Assembly: GCA_015680685.1 (NCBI GenBank) | Contig: MNCI01004374.1 | Location: 191,798-255,797, forward strand | Source: Gnetum montanum | Lineage: Eukaryota; Streptophyta; Gnetopsida; Gnetales; Gnetaceae | DNA length: 64,000 nucleotides | Reading direction: 5' to 3' | In this document: one piece after another, positions 43,395-56,149 of the stretch | Layout: the number at the start of each line of letters is the position of its first letter | Position numbering within the stretch: position 1 is the stretch's first letter | The notes under the pieces: model-generated | Seen by the model: only the letters and a program-made list of their open reading frames with translations | What the model was told of the DNA's origin: nothing | Databases searched by the model: none | Made by a program: the position numbers and the translations under genes

Positions 43395-44700
43395 CAAGAA
43401 ATATCAAAAGTTAGATAAATGTCAAAAGTTTGAGATCACATGTAATTTATATAGTATAAAAATGATGGGGAGGGAAAAATTTAAGTACAAAAGCTTTCAT
43501 TTGCATCAAGCACTTTTGAGAATTAATGCATGAAAAATAGAAAACAACAATAAAGCAAAACTTCTAGAAAATAACATGACAAGTGGTAATAGCAGTGGAA
43601 AATAGGGGGATCAAAGATGGATCCAGCAGTAGCAGGGGATTTCCTTAGCCCTACTCACTTCTTCCCATAGCTCAAATGTAAGTTACCCCAATCCTAGTTA
43701 GCAATTTTTGTCTAGTTTTATTACTATTACTATAACATTGCTATGATGGAGATCTTAGAATGTGTTAAGTTTCTAAAAGATTTAGCTAGGTATTCTAGCC
43801 TAGAGCATGGATTTGATATTATTTAGAAAATTAGAATAGATTAAAGCTAGAAATTTTATGTTTTAGTTTGATTTTATCATGGGGATCAAGAACCCCATTG
43901 CATAGCTTAGATTTCAAATATTTTAAGTCTTTTCCCAAATCTACAAATAGAAATTAAATGCATGCATCAATTTCAAAGTTTATTTTGCCAATAAACTAAA
44001 GTGGCATCAAAATATAGAGCTTTTATGTAGATTTTATTATGAAATTTTTCAGGATTTATTGATTTAACATCACTACTACAGTGTTCTACTTAGCAATAGA
44101 GCTAGGACAAAGAAAGCTAAATTTGAAGGATAGATTAAGTAATGTTACTAGAAATGCAGCTAAATCAATATTTTCATAAGTGCATTTGCAATCGTTTAGT
44201 AAAATCATAAGAAAAATGTAATTTTGGAATTTTTATATCACGAAGAACTTAACGCAAGATGAACTCAATGTAGTAGCAACAAAGCATTTTTGCCAAACAC
44301 TAAGTGTTCGCGAGGTCACATGTCAAAAGTGACTTTTGACATGAAACATCAAAATTCATTGTTAAATGCTACATACAAGATATACAATGTCATATATCGA
44401 AAATAATGATGTAGGACATCAAATTTAGATTTTTTGCCAAACTATTATTTGAGTTTCAACACCTCCCATAAAATCTATTAACTTGAAACATCAAAGCTAG
44501 TATTTGCGACTAAAGAGCTTTCTCTAAACACCAAGGGTAAATGACATGAAACATCAAAGTCAAATTTAACAAACGACATCAAAATAGTGGGAAAAATGAC
44601 ATTGAGTATCACAAGTTTTAATGTGAATTTTTTATGTACAAATGATGCAAAGTTTTAATACAAAACTATGCTTTTGATATCAAAGTTTATTTATTGTCTA
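43395..44700. other. Non-coding left part of H, possible LTR
   Basis: AT-rich. From 44,290 it contains repeated ACATCAAA/GACATGAAACATCAAA words, with the inverted pair GTCAAAAGTGACTTTTGAC at 44,323-44,341, a 9-bp-arm perfect palindrome. No TATA or primer site is identified. Confidence 0.35.
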
Positions 44701-44719
44701 CTTTGTAAGGATGTCACAG

Positions 44720-46200
44720 CACCTAGGTTGCTGGTAATTAAGCCCATGTACTTCTTTCTCATGGACTAAAGAAGTATCATGGAGAATAAGAGAAGCAAGA
44801 AATTTTTTTAGGACAAAACTTACTACCCCAAAGTTATGGGCAAGGAATGGAGCTACTGAGTTGCTAAAGTTCTACATCATCCATTTTCATGTGGTGATAT
44901 GGATGAGGCTAGGAGAAGAAGTGGTCTTATGGGCTTTGGAGATAATCCTTCCTAGATTCTTTGTAGAGCTCACAAAGATCATCTTCGACCTATGATTAGA
45001 CATAAAGGAATTAACCAAGGTGTCCTAGTGTACGGAAAATACCTAGACAAGCTATGAGAAGAAAGAAAATATATACAGTTTAGTGTTGATAGCACATTAC
45101 TACTGGAGACACAAACCACTAGAGAAATGTCCAACCCAACAAGCTCTTAAATTTCTGATGAGAGGATAGTTAGAAAAGATTAGAAGCTAGAAGAAAAACT
45201 TATTCTTTATTTTCTAAAGATAATAGCTTTGAAGCTTTATTAGATAGGTTTAATAATCCAGATGTCCAGAGTCCTAATCCTTTGGCATTCATCTAGAATT
45301 TCTTGCAAGACCTATCCCAACAACAAAATTGGAGATCTTAGGTGATGTTCCAATTTGATGTGTAGTATAAGAGCTTAAAGATGCATAGATTTTGGAATGA
45401 ATTCAAAAGTAGGATGTGGCTTCATCCATTATGAAATGAAGCTCATAGAGAAAACGTAGAGTGGCCAAATGGATCAAAGATGATCCTAAGGCTAAAAAGT
45501 CAGTAAAGGCTTAAAAAGTAGTTTTGTATGTTAAGATTTTTTCTTTTTTTTTAAGAAAAGAGAATGAAGTTAGCTAATAGAGATTTATGCTTACTTGTAG
45601 CTAAAATAAGCATTGATGACATCAAATTTGTCAATGTCATGGAAGAACTAAAGGAGTATGAAGTGAGGTCCACTAACCATGCACAAAATGTCCAAAAGTG
45701 TCTTTTTGAAGGTGAGGGAGTGAGGTATTTTGGAAAGTTTGATACAATAGGGACTTTTTATGCTTTGGACTTAAAGCACACCTACCCTAGTATAGCAAAG
45801 TGTGTAAGCCTAATAAAGAACTATGGTACAAACAAGGGAGATTTTATAGTACATGTAGACTAGAAACAAGTGATGATCACTTGGGATCTAGTTACACTAA
45901 AATGTTAATTGGACTTCCCAAAAAAAGAAATAAATATTAATAACACTAAACTAGATTCAGAAAAGCTATGAGTGGTGCAGAAATGGGTGGAATCACAAAA
46001 GAGAGATGCTATCAATGTTAATAAGGGGAACAATAAAAACTTAAAGAAGTTATTCCTATTGTTCATGGAAAGATTCTTCTATAATGAAATTAGGAAAAAG
46101 TGGGAACTAGCCCCTAGGAGATTCTATAGGTTATACAACTAGTGATCTATCAAGGGGTAGTTGAAGAGACAAAAAAACTATTTGAAAAGGACAAGAAAGG
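44720..46200 (+). pseudogene. Unidentified ORF relic in H
   Basis: The clearest part is a 99-codon frame (45564-45863) containing LLVAKISIDDIKFVNVMEEL, then CLFEGEGVRYFGKFDTIGTF and HTYPSIAKCVSLIKNYGTN. A stop at a likely Trp (TAG for TGG) is followed by more readable sequence, KQVMITWDLVTLK. Upstream, HPFSCGDMDEARRRSGLMGF is open in another frame. I do not recognise the family. Position and context suggest the N-terminal part of a second ORF such as that of element A, but I see no direct match. Confidence 0.4.
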
Positions 46201-47479
46201 AAACAAGAAGACAATGAGCAAAAGGCTTAATTTTTTTTTATTATAGGTTAATAAGAGTAGTGGAAACACTATTTACCTAAAGAGGGGAGAAGCAAGTTGA
46301 TGTTACTTCAAAAGAAAACTTTAGGCCCCCACTATGCTAACACTTAAGAAGTTTGATGTTAGCTTCTAGCATCAAAGGTAATGGTTTTTTCACATCAACA
46401 TCAAAGACCATAGAAGAAGTTGGATCTTTAATGTCTTAAAGCATTGAAGAGTCCCAAAAGAAAGTAAGTGGAGATGCAGATGTAGGAAAGGAGGCAATTT
46501 TGGCAAGTATCTTCAAAATTATTAAAAAAAAGGAAAGGTGTCAAGGAAGAGAAAGACTCTTCCAAAGAAAGAAATTTCTTCACCAAAATTAGAAGTTACT
46601 ATCTCTAAGAAGAAACTAGAAGTAAGAATAAGTATTTGAGTTAGTTTTTTGTATAAAGTTTTCACTAAGTATCTTTGACATGGCATAGTTTCTAATTTTG
46701 ACATCATTGAAAAATGATGCAATACTAACAATTAATTATTTTTCAATTGCATAATCTACAAGGGATAGAAAAGCCCTAGAACATGAAGCAAAGAGGCTAC
46801 GTTATACCCTTCCTTTTATTTCCAAAGGGCAAAAGAAAGGTATCAGCTAGGAGGAAAATGACTTCTTGGAGGACTTGTTTGTATCAAAGGAGAATGAAGG
46901 AGGGAGAGAAAGTACAACTTTTTCTAACTTTTTTGTTTTACTGTTTAATGAAACAAACCAAGAAGATTAAGAAGATGGATATAAGGGAAGATAAACTTCT
47001 AGAATTTGAACTTCCTCCTCACCTCCTGTAAACATCACTCCTCCATGCAAACCAGTTTTGACTAACACAGAGGTTTGTAAGTGGATCAAGGAAGTCATGA
47101 GCTCAAGACTCTTCACATTATATGGCAAATACAAATGATGCGACATCGAAAGTTTCTATGTTGATTATATACAAACATTGAAAAGACTTAACTATTTTCC
47201 TCTTTTTTCTAGAGATGAAAAGAAAAATCTAAGCTTACACCAAAGACAAGTAGATGATGTTGGAAGGTCTGGTAGAAGATGTGAAAGTAAAGTTAAAGTT
47301 ATTATCTCTAAAAAAAGGTAAGTTAAAAATTTTATTACTATAAAATAATTTTTATTACCTAGAAGTAGAGAATTGGACGTTCTTTTGATTGAAATGTATA
47401 AATAAAAATAAGTTTAAAAAAGGATTAGATCACTTTCCATTAATAAGAAACAAATATAAATGTAGCAGCAAAAATGATT

Positions 47480-48450
47480 TATATAGATAAAATAAGTATT
47501 GCCCTCAACTACACAAAGGATATAAGAGTGTTGGTCATTGAACATGCTAACAACAATGACATACTCATAAATTTATTAGGGCAAGCATGGAAGAATAAGG
47601 AGAAAAGTGATAGACAAATAAAGATGTTGTCGAACCAAGTTTAGCTGCTAGAAGTAGAGGTTTGAGGCAATAGCATGGTTAGGAAGAATCCTCCTCCTCA
47701 TGCATACTAGATAAAAAGAAATAAAATAGTGAAATTCCCAAGAGTGCTAATAGAAATAAAGTAGTTACCACTAGCAATGACACATTCAACAATCAGCTTA
47801 AGGAATTCAATTGTAGCATGGGAAAGTTAGGGGAGGAAATAGTAGGCCAATATGAAGTGGTACAGAAAAGAGTACCACGAGCTACGAAAAGAGAATAAAA
47901 ATCTCTATATAGATAGAGAAATAAGGAGTATTTTTATTAAATAGACAAAACTAAAAAAAACTATTTGAATATTTTGCATAAATTATGGTAGTTTCCACAT
48001 TGGTAGACAAATAGAGGGATCCTAAAGAGGAACCAATGACAGAAGAGGAAGATGATGATATCTCCTTGGAAGAGCTAAAGACATATGAACAAGAATCGGT
48101 TGCTATTCTATCTAAGATCCTAAGTTTAGCTTTTGANGAAGAATCGGTTGCTATTCTATCTAAGATCCTAAGTTTAGCTTTTGATAAGTTAGACACAGCC
48201 AACCTAAGCTTATAGGAGATAAAGTAAGATCCTTGAGATTTATTAAGAGACTTAAGGTAATCATTTAGACTTTTAAGTATTAGTTTTATCTTATATTATC
48301 TAAGAGATAAAAGTTAATAAAACTAACTTACTCAATCTTAATTTTCTGTATGAAGATCTTGGAGAAAGCAGTGAGAGGCCAGCAGCAAAAGATCTAATGT
48401 CAATGCAAATTGACAATAAGCCAAAAGAAGAGACTACTAAAGAAGAATAA
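47480..48450 (+). pseudogene. Coiled-coil-like relic in H
   Basis: Translation through stops gives IEHANNNDILINLLGQAWKN, EKSDRQIKMLSNQV and, near 47,830, LGEEIVGQYEVVQKRV, all charged, Leu-spaced and coiled-coil-like. It resembles in style, not demonstrably in sequence, the coiled-coil ORF2 of elements A and F. The duplicated 47 bp at 48090-48184 is an assembly effect. Confidence 0.35.
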
Positions 48451-48879
48451 TATTGTTGAGCATAGCTTTGTTAAGATTTTTTTCCCACCTTGCTTATGTT
48501 TGAAACAAAACATTATATAAAATATTACATATGTATGACATCACATCAAAAGTTATGACTCACATCAAAATTTTATAAATAGTTTTAAAAAGAAATAAGG
48601 ATTCGACATTCACATTGATTTTAACTTGGCCATTTTTTATGTAGTAACAACTAGAATTGATGCAGCATGTCAAAGCCAACAACTATTTGTTAATTTAACA
48701 TTGCTCAGTAATAACACATGATTAAAAAGAAAAGTTAATGGAAATTCACTAACCACCATTTTCTGATGATAACAAACAACAAAAGACAACTAAAAGAAAA
48801 ATCCTAACATGCACTACTAGATGTCCACCACCTAATTAGATAAAAAAAGGATGAAAAAAAAGAAAGGAAAAGATACTAA

Positions 48880-49330
48880 AGCTTATGGATCTAAGGTTAT
48901 CTTTTTCATAACAAGCTTTAGGGTAGTTGAATAAGAAGGATAAAGAGAATACTTCTTCTTAAGCAAGGATATGTCTAATTCACCAAGGCCTAAGTCAATG
49001 AATTCAATGTTAGAGAAAGGCTCATTGCCAAGTCTACAAAATTAGAGGTAATCTCGGAGTTCTTAGAAGAATAGGGAACTATAGGCTTGCCTATAGGTTC
49101 AAGCTAAATTTCAATCAATGTATGAATAAGCTAATAGAAATGTGCTTTTCAATCTAGGTGAGAATACCAAGGATTTGCTTGTCCACAAAGATAATTGGTT
49201 CATGATTAAGAATAGATATGTGGATCTCCTGATGTATAGGAGAAGACACAACTCTATGTTGAGCTAGCTAAGGACATCCTAGTATAACATTAAAACCAAT
49301 ATGCTTATATATTATCATAAAGATAATGTT
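48880..49330 (-). pseudogene. Protease C-terminal relic of element G
   Basis: GFNVILGCP followed by a stop and LAQ (49268-49297) corresponds to the conserved ILGRPWL end of Ty3/gypsy protease, with the Trp codon changed to TAG. SSPIHQEIHISI follows. The catalytic DSG lies further upstream (49.5-49.7 kb) but is not clearly readable. Protease would process the polyprotein. Confidence 0.6.
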
Positions 49331-50900
49331 AGATTGCATAACATTGACTATCATGAATAGTATCCTAATGGAACCTATAACCTCTACTCATGTACTATTA
49401 AATGAAATGAGGTTGGTGTAGGCTTTATTAAACACTGCATGATCCTAGAGGCTAAGATGCTTGATATCAATCCATGTAATCATGCTTGATCTAATGATGT
49501 CTTCAACATGTATTAATGGAACTGTGACTTCTAGAGACACCTTGATGATAATGTAGAGTAGATGCTGGCAAATATTCCTTATATTTTAGTCTATTTTATT
49601 ATTATTTATATAAAAGCTCAAATTATTTGATGCATATTAAGGAACTTGGAGAGAAGAGGATATAGCTTCCATCCGAGCAGGGATGTTACTTGGGACCACA
49701 ATCCTCTTAAGAACATCATATAATACAATGTAATGTTATTTAGAGGTTGCCACGAGATCATACAAGGATAAATCAATGCCTTTGGAATGGATAATAGAGG
49801 TCATTTATTATAGGATCTTACTATCCATAAGCTATGATGATTGTGAAGCAAGTGCCACCATAATAGGCTATATAGGATTAGAAGAAGATGGGAGGTTACT
49901 TGAAGATGTAGCCTCCTATAGGTACTAAAAAGAAACCTTCTTTGTTATTTTAGAAGGTTTCTTTGAGGCATCAGCTATCTTCTTCTTTTGCTTAGCAAAG
50001 TAAGACTCGTTGGTCTATTGACTATGAGTAAGAATCTTTACATGAGGTGAAGGAAAATGAAATGTTTGAGGTGTAACAGTTGGAATGGTATTCTATGGTT
50101 CAATATGAGATGCAATAGGATAGGAAGTGGAGGATGGCAAATGTTGAGCAAAAGTGGATTAATAACAACTAGTGGCATAAATGCGATAAGGAGGCAGTGA
50201 TAAGTGCTTTGGCTTAGATGGTATGATGTATTTAGACCAAAAAATCATATAGGACTTCTGAGGTTGTAATGATTACTACCTAGATAGATTATATCTAGAC
50301 TAGCAAATGATGTAAAGCTCTTTCGATAGAGACTTACTAGGCTTATAGTAAAGCTTGAAATCCAAAATTGTTTCTCTCACCTCCAAGGGATTCTAAAATA
50401 TTTTTAGTTGTTGGTTGTTTGGATGCATAGTGGATGGATTTCTTTCCACCACTATTTTTTCCTTATCAATGATATCTTTAACATCATCTTTCAAATTCCT
50501 ACAGTTATCTATATCATGTCTAACAGTTTCATGATATTAGTAGTATTCACAATAGTCATACTACTTAGGCACATTAAGATCTCTATTTTGCCATTGAGAA
50601 GGATCCATGGCTATGAGCTAAATGAGATGAAATCATTCTCTTGCTTGATCAGAGACCTACTTCTTCTTAACGTGGCCATCTCTAAGAAGATGTTTTAGGA
50701 GTAAAGAGTGGCTCATCGATATCTTGGTATACTGATCGCTACTCCTATGAGGTCTAGGCAGTTGAAAATATTAAGAAAAAATTGAGGGAGCATTGTTTTT
50801 TTCCTTAGAAAGAGAGGAAACACTTGCATAAGTTGAATTCATCTTCTCTTATGTAGTAGCCTTAGTACATTTGTTATGAACTACCATGAATTCTTGATCA
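49330..50900 (-). other. Decayed gag-protease junction of element G
   Basis: Expected to encode the end of gag and the start of protease. I see only scattered stretches and no zinc knuckle. The 96-codon plus-strand frame at 50408-50698 is a shadow. Confidence 0.4.
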
Positions 50901-52510
50901 TTGTGTTGAATGGTCTCTTCNTTTATGAACTACCATGAATTCTTGATCATTGTGTTGAATGGTCTCTTCTTCAATACATTTGGTAAACAAGAAAGCATCA
51001 TTCAAAGAATGAGACTTAAGATAATTCATCCTCTTCTAAATGTAGTCAATAATAGCTACTTTCAATATGTCTTGTAATTAACATTCATTCAAATGATAGG
51101 GTAGTTTTTTTATTGTCACTATCCATTGAGAAATGAACTTATTGATGGGTTCATTTGGAGCTTTCTTGATGCCAAAAAAAGACATAACACTGGTACGTTA
51201 AGGCACATTGAACTTGAAGTGTTCAATGAAGGCTATCAACATTTGCTCTAAGGAAGTGATAGATCCATGTGGTAGAGGCCTATACCATTCCAAAGCTCTT
51301 CTAGATAGTGAGTTAAAGAAACATCTCAACACAATATGAGAGTAAGGAGCTAGAAGCATGAATTAATTTTTGAATATGACCACATGATTAGTGGGGTCTT
51401 CTATTTCACTATTATACTTAGTAATAGTAGGCAGTGAAACTTCCTTAGGCAAGAGTGGCAAATGAATTGTAGAGCTGATGGGCTCATTTAAAACCTTATC
51501 CAAGGAAATAGAAGCATTTCCTTATAAGCTAAGTACCTTTGCTATTTTTTCTTCATTACTTTGAAGATGTAGCATCATATCATTGAGTACTACAAGAAGT
51601 TGTGAATATGTTCCAAGGGAGCTCATGATAGATGGGATCATAGTAGCTTTTGAGGAAGTTTAAAAAGAAGGCACATAAGACATGGGCCCACTTAGAGCTA
51701 GAGCAAGTATACCCAAGGAAATTAGGTCAAATGGATATATAGAAAAGGAAAAGCACATGTTACTTGTGAAATGAAAAATGGTTATGAAGAATAAGTAGAC
51801 AATGAAAAAGGTTAAAACGGAAGTACTTTAGGTTTAGGTTGAGGGATGGAATAAAAAGTAGTTTCAAAAGGTAAAACCAATGACTAGAAAATGAAGTGTA
51901 GGTTACCAACATTATCAGACAAAAAAAGCTAATAGAGCAATGCAGTAGTAATAGGGAGACTAAATGGTTTAGTAGAAAGTGAAATAGATCCAAGTGCACT
52001 ACTTTGAGAAGTTGAGATGTTAACATGATGGATATGATGAGAATGGGGATCACTTTTGCCTAGCCCCCCAACTAGTTGCACTTCATCTTCATCTATTAGA
52101 TGGATGTCAGACTCAAAAGCAATGCTTTCTCTTCTTATCCTGACAATGATATGAGGATTAAGAGGTTGATCCAAGATGTTCTTCATCCTAGCTTCTTTAA
52201 TTTGTAGATGAGCTTGTTTCTACATATTCTCTTATTCCATGATAAAATCTACCAAATCCTTAGCTTCTTCATCATCCATCTCAATGGGGTGATCATGATT
52301 GGAAAGAAAGGATGGCAAATTGTAAGCTTATTCATACATTTTTATGAGTTTAATCACATCAAAAGTTAAGTTGTAGTCAAGCTCCCATTTGGCATAGGCT
52401 ACCCTATAATTTGTGAGACTAAGTCCACTTGAAAAGGCTTTATTCCTCTTAAGATCTAGCAACTTCTTATTTTTAAAGATACCTAAAGTAGATGATGAAG
52501 TTACAACAAT
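50900..52510 (-). pseudogene. gag relic of element G
   Basis: At 51,300-51,270 the minus strand gives FFNSLSRRALEWYRPLPHGS, then LEQMLIAFIEHFKF, the WY..L..GSI.S...L...F..HF capsid pattern. ISQWIVTIKKLPYHLNE follows after a stop. N-terminal parts are open at 52328-52510 (SLTNYRVAYAKWELDYNLTF) and 51929-52186 (IVRIRRESIAFESDIHLIDE). The latter region is Asp/Glu- and His-rich. A single N at 50921 is flanked by identical 47-bp copies (assembly join). Gag continues into the left edge of element B (52511), where it is cut off. Confidence 0.7.
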
Positions 52511-53399
52511 TGATGAAGCATCCAGTCCACTACGTCGACTAGGCCATGTCAACGAAGCCTCGTTAACGTAGCCACGTCAACATGACCTCATCGACACATC
52601 TTTCTAAGTGTCAACGTGGCCTCGTCAACATAGAGCCCATTTTCTACTATAAATATGTGTGCACCTGCCACATTTATGGCACCTTTTATTCAAGTTGTAG
52701 CAAAGCTCTTGCAGTTTGGTTCTGCAAAAGTTAGATTATTTTCCAAGTGCCCACAATCATAGTTTGAAGAATGTACCACTCTTTATTTGAGCGCTAATGT
52801 ACCTAAGCCCATTGGCATGAATAGCAATAAAGATGAGCTTTTTGAACAATCCTTGTAGCATTTGAACTAGATTACTTAAGCATTAATATTTTAATACTTT
52901 AATAATTTTCATGCTTTTGTTATTGCTTTACAGTTACAGTACGTTTTAGTAGTCCACGAGTAGTGCATGAGAACACATAAGCACGACCACCTCAAACGTT
53001 TGATACTTGGCAACCTAGTGATGCTTAACATCTGGAAACCCAGTAGTGATTAGGACATGCTTGGGATGTGCACAGAGGGTGGGACCAACTGCTTATGCTA
53101 GGAGTAGTTGAGCAATAGAGTAGTAAGATCTTCAATTATCTAGCCCTTTTACTCCCTATATTAGAAGAATTAAATATTAAGAATAAAAGAAAACACATAA
53201 AAATCATATGCCTTAGTCTCACTTAACCATCATTCTAGAATGTCACAAGTGAGTTTGAGATGACAACAATCGTTCTAACTAGGATAATGATGGCTAAAAT
53301 ACTGTGCGTAAGTGCTCGCAGTCTTCAGAATTCGACTAGATCGTGCATGAACGCTTGTGATTCATATGGTTGGGCTTAGGGGTACCTCACCACTCATCA
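52511..53399 (+). repeat. 5' LTR of element B
   Basis: 889 bp, TGATGAAGCATCC...CACCACTCATCA. TATA box ACTATAAATATG is at about 52,646. U3 (52,540-52,625) has about five repeats of a GTCAACGTGGCCTCGTCAAC-like unit. The last 90 bp match the LTR ends of A, E and F. Confidence 0.85.
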
Positions 53400-53418
53400 T
53401 TGGCACCATTGTTGGGGA
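53400..53418 (+). promoter_or_regulatory. tRNA-Asp-like primer-binding site of element B
   Basis: TTGGCACCATTGTTGGGGA directly follows the LTR end CTCATCA. It matches TGGCGCCGTTGCCGGGGA at 15 of 18 positions; all differences are transitions. Confidence 0.85.
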
Positions 53419-53639
53419 CTGTTAGTCTTTTGTGCGCTATCTAGCCTTAGCAAGATCCTCACTCACTTCATTGGAACAGACCCATTGCATCAAAAGCTAC
53501 TCATGCTAAATGACTTAGGTAAGAGTAAGGCACACTAAGTTACATGTTGTTTAACACTAATATTTCTTCTTCTCACAAGCAAGATGAATCCAACCCACAA
53601 ATGCCCCAGGAATGTTGGGTGGTATATACTCATCTAGAT

Positions 53640-55880
53640 GAGTATATACCCAACTTCATCTTCATCCTACATCAGGATGAGCAGATGTAATGGCGAGACA
53701 TGGAAGGCAACATTATATTACCCCTTGATCGATCGGTTCCCAGAATGCTGCTCCAAACTCTTACCAGATTGGGCGTTCAAGACCAAGTTGAGAAGTATAT
53801 GATGGAGGATCACGATTATCGGGACTATCACCCAAATGAGGCATAGCATAAACAGGACCTGTAGCAGGAAAAACACCCATGAATGAGCAAAGGGCAAATT
53901 TTCTAGTAACCCTTTGTTCCTGCAGGCCTAACACGATGATGAGGAACCTATTCCTCATGGTCCCTATGCTTCCGCATCTCCTCCCCCACATCAAAATATC
54001 TGATCTATCATACATAGTAAAGGTTCAAGTGACTAGGAGTTCCAAGATGCTGAGGGATCCCCTAGAGGAGATCATGGTGAAGGTGAAGATGAACATGAAG
54101 ATCGAGGCCATTATCATGGAAGAGGAGGTGATCGACATAGTGGGTGTGGCAGTCCTTCCCCTCTTCTCATTCCCCTCTTTCCACCTTAGCTTCATCAAGT
54201 TTTAACTTTGACTGTAATCATCGTAGGTGGGATTGTGATGAGGGTGATTGCCAAGATCAACATGATCGAGGACATCGACAGGAATGTCGTGACCAAGGGC
54301 AGGGATGGTCATAAGAGGTTCATTGTCATGAAAGGAGAGGTAGCAGAGACCATCACAGACATCATGGCCATCATCAAGACCATGACTTTGATAAACCACT
54401 GCTTGCCACTTGAAGCATGCTCAACATAGTAAAGGCAGTTCACATACCTACCAAGCACTTGAGAGATAGTTGAATCAAGCACCTTGATATGAACAACATT
54501 CCTAAATTTGAAGGGGGATATAATTGCAATCCAAAAACTCACCTGTAAGTATTTAATGATGCTTGTACCCTACATAATATTGAAAATGAATGGCAAAAAC
54601 TCAAGCTGCTCCCCTGAACACTCACCAAGAAACTAGAAAACTGGTACTAGTCTTTGGAGCCAGAATCAATTAGGCGATGGAGTACAATGCTGGAGCTCTT
54701 CAATGACAAACACCAAACCTAATCCAGAGTCTCTAATCCAAGATGATAAATTCAGGGGTGAAAACAAGGTAGCCACAAACCCTTGGATGTAGCCATGGGT
54801 AGATATTACTCCTTGTTGCACTGATGTCCTGGTCATGGCTACTCTTAGCGACGGGAATAGCTTTGTCATGTCATAGATGGGCTCGGTTTCGAAACAAGAA
54901 GGACCCTTGACATTTATGCTTAAGGAAAGCTATCTAAGTTAAGGGCTCATCAACTTCAGTGATTAATTGAGCAAGTAGCCAAGGAAGATGGAGAACTATG
55001 GAAATGGAAAAGTGCAGAGGAATATAATCGGGATCCTTCCATCTGGAAGAGGGAGGTCAAATTCTGTGAAGATGAGGAGGAGTCATCTCTGGATGTAGCA
55101 GTGAATAGGAAGACTTTACCCATACAAAATTTCACTTTTGAAATTTTTGCTAAGGTGGACAAGATATGAAATTCTTTGGATGAAAAATTCCAAAGTGTTC
55201 TAAAAATTGTAGAAGAATTCAAAGAATAAAGCAACAATCGGGATTGATGAAGGAGAAAAGAGGCTAAACATGCCTACCACAAAGGTAAGGGCAAGGTTGT
55301 TGTAGTAGAACAAGTTGTAGACTCAGACATTGAGGAAGGGGATGGATGTGACATATGCCAGTACGAACATCCTAAGGGATGTTACCTCGTGGTATCACAT
55401 TTGCAAGAGTTTGTGGTGTACGCTCTAAATCCTCGCTTAGCAAAAAGGAAAACACCCTAGAGATTGCCTTATCCCTAAGGCAATTCCAAGCAGTTCCACC
55501 AGCAACAGGGATATTATCTAAGTGGAGCTCCACCACAACTATATGAGCACTACCAGCAATGGCAGCATCCACAGTCATGGGGGATGCCACCCCCAAGGCA
55601 AAAATACCCTTACCAGTAGCCAAATCCTTATGGGTACTACATTTAGTAGCCAATCTCTCCGTGGGACTCTTCCAGTCACGCAACCTTCCAAAATCATTAC
55701 TACCCACCAGAATACTTTTGGGCCCAATCTTAGTCACCAAAGGGGGAAACCCCACATTTGCACTATCCTCTGCCACCTCCTTTGGCCATACCTATCTGTC
55801 AGCCCTCAACTCAGCTACCTCCTTCTCCACCTATGTAGGGAGAAATACCTCCACAGCCACAATAGCATAATGCCATGAGG
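53640..55880 (+). pseudogene. gag of element B, with many stops
   Basis: Read through stops: RDYHPNEA and an Asp/His/Gly-rich segment (GEGEDEHEDRGHYHGRGGD, 54.1 kb), then HIPTKHLRDS. The capsid block at 54.6 kb has NWY, a stop for Gln, then SLEPESIRRW. CHVIDGLGFETRRTLDIYA and LRAHQLQ, AKEDGELWKWKSAEEYNRD and a Cys/His motif CDICQYEHPKGC (about 55,350) follow. A Pro/Gln/Tyr-rich tail (QHPQSWGMPPPRQKYPYQ) ends near 55,880. This parallels gag of element A block by block. The open frames 55372-55776 (minus) and 55522-55878 (plus) are shadows of the Pro/Gln-rich tail. Confidence 0.75.
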
Positions 55881-56149
55881 GTCGTCAATTTACAATTACC
55901 TTCTCAACTGAGCAGGTCAGAACCAAAACCACAAAAACATTTCTTTTTCTAACTTAATAACCTAAACACACCCTCACACTCACCTGTGGCTAGTGCCCCT
56001 GTATCTCCAACTGCCTCTGACACTCAATCCTTCAAGTGACCTTTGAACCAAATGCCTTCCGAAGTGCAAACCATCATGTTAACACATGTTGTGACAGATT
56101 GGATCAAGGTGAGTCATCTTCCTTAGAAATTGGGTGATCCTAGACGCCC

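Larger units (their letters stand above)
43395..48870 (+). mobile_element. Insertion H: degenerate plus-strand retroelement inside G
   Basis: G's protease (49.3 kb) and reverse transcriptase (43.0 kb) are about 6 kb apart although they should be adjacent, so foreign DNA lies between them. Its coding-like traces (44.7-48.4 kb) are on the opposite strand to G. Both ends (44.29-44.70 kb and 48.50-48.70 kb) carry ACATCAAA-type words like those in the G LTR, so they may be LTR remnants. I could not define LTR boundaries or a target duplication. A single N at 48137 sits between two identical 47-bp copies (assembly join). Confidence 0.5.
37491..52510 (-). mobile_element. Element G: Tat-type Ty3/gypsy retrotransposon with dual RNase H, interrupted by H
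   Basis: Minus-strand order from high to low coordinates: gag (52.5-50.9 kb), protease end (49.3 kb), [insertion H], reverse transcriptase (43.0-42.3 kb), RNase H (42.2-41.75 kb), second archaeal-type RNase H (41.76-41.2 kb), integrase (41.0-40.0 kb), tandem-repeated 3' region (39.9-38.9 kb), polypurine tract and 3' LTR (38.8-37.5 kb). This RT-RNH-aRNH-INT order is the known mark of the Tat group. The 5' end is cut by element B, whose LTR begins at 52511; the rest of G, including its 5' LTR, would lie beyond B, outside the window. Confidence 0.8.

Noticed and set aside
55372-55878. 134-, 118- and 103-codon frames on both strands
   Set aside because: Shadows of the Pro/Gln/Tyr-rich gag tail of element B, which explains the lack of stops.
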